This document shows positions 31,769 through 32,013 of a stretch of 32,013 nucleotides of DNA, piece after piece. Numbering within the stretch: the first letter of the stretch is position 1; the number at the start of each line of letters is the position of its first letter. Source of the stretch: JAKAFX01 sp049965715 (GTDB lineage Archaea > Thermoplasmatota > Thermoplasmata > Thermoplasmatales > Thermoplasmataceae). Below the pieces are notes generated by a model, which worked only from the letters and a program-made list of their open reading frames with translations, did not search any database and was not told the DNA's origin. A program made the translations under genes and the position numbers. The DNA lies in assembly GCA_049965715.1 (NCBI GenBank), contig JBMFWA010000017.1, positions 1 through 32,013 of the forward strand. Direction: 5' to 3'.

Positions 31769-32013
31769 CTATTTCATACTGCCAACAAAGATTTTAGTGA
31801 CATATTTTAGTCTAATTTCACCATGCTCCTGATTTGTATAATACAGATCCTGAAGCCTAGATATTGCTTTCTCGTATTCAGGATCACCCTTTTTAAGGCT
31901 ATATGTTACTGAAAGATATCTTCCAATAAGGCCATCTAAGTTTAGTTTCTGGAAATTATCTATCTGGTAATAGTCATAGTCGTAGTTGAGAAATCTATAT
32001 ATTCGTTCTGGAG
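31769..32013 (-). CDS. Probable SAM-dependent methyltransferase, C-terminal part
   Basis: The last 81 codons of a minus-strand gene whose 5' part lies beyond the right edge. The residues FQKLNLDGLIGRYLSVTYSL, then KGDPEYEKAISRLQDLY, then IRLKYVTKIFVGSM resemble the C-terminal end of class I methyltransferases of the UbiE type, where GR..S.SYAP..GDPEY and a last Y.T.VY.G strand are common. The catalytic half is not in view, so the call is by C-terminal similarity only. Confidence 0.55.
   Translation of the reverse strand, partial: PERIYRFLNYDYDYYQIDNFQKLNLDGLIGRYLSVTYSLKKGDPEYEKAISRLQDLYYTNQEHGEIRLKYVTKIFVGSMK

Noticed and set aside
1..32013. CRISPR array
   Set aside because: No set of regularly spaced identical repeats was seen; the only repeats are short palindromes, IS ends and the tRNA-end copy.

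Overview
The window reads as the chromosome of an acidophilic euryarchaeon of the Thermoplasmatales type. The lineage clues are archaeal S12 and S7 ribosomal proteins, deoxyhypusine synthase, an XPB-Bax1 helicase-nuclease pair, isopentenyl phosphate kinase with type 2 IPP isomerase, a ZPR1 zinc-finger protein, a P3A-type proton ATPase and a secreted acid protease of the sedolisin family. TATA-like boxes lie about 25 bases before many start codons, so leaderless mRNAs look common. I could not run a database search, so species and family names rest on motif recognition.

Layout. 1-2572 (minus): large secreted sedolisin, running off the left edge. 2857-6815: glycosyltransferase, ornithine cyclodeaminase-like enzyme, small conserved protein, deoxyhypusine synthase and a four-helix membrane protein. 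6818-7811 (minus): S12-S7 operon. 8046-11633: an unknown protein divergent from an orphan Dam-type adenine methylase, a possible metal-binding protein with a DUF302 protein, and an AhpD-like protein. 11739-14204: DsrE-like protein, small unknown protein, RNA cyclic phosphodiesterase (without a normal start codon), and GcvH with an RlmE-type rRNA methylase. 14192-19714 (minus): unknown protein coupled to an HTH regulator, an ACT-domain regulator, an M61 peptidase and a radical SAM/SPASM enzyme.

About 19869-21634 is a complete IS200/IS605 element with tnpA and tnpB. It seems to sit inside the 5' end of the P-type H+-ATPase gene. The severed 5' codons can be read just left of the element. The only canonical start codon left to the ATPase lies in the element's right end. 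The ATPase is followed by a universal stress protein, then the overlapping XPB-Bax1 pair.

27266-29575 (minus) is a tight operon ipk-fni-ZPR1 that feeds isoprenoid lipid synthesis, with a small membrane protein upstream. From tRNA-Ala(UGC) at 30107 the sequence becomes AT-rich and accessory: a vapBC toxin-antitoxin pair with a palindromic operator, a decayed TPR pseudogene, and a near-copy of the tRNA 3' end at 31565. These suggest an old tRNA-targeted integration. The right edge holds the C-terminus of a probable methyltransferase.
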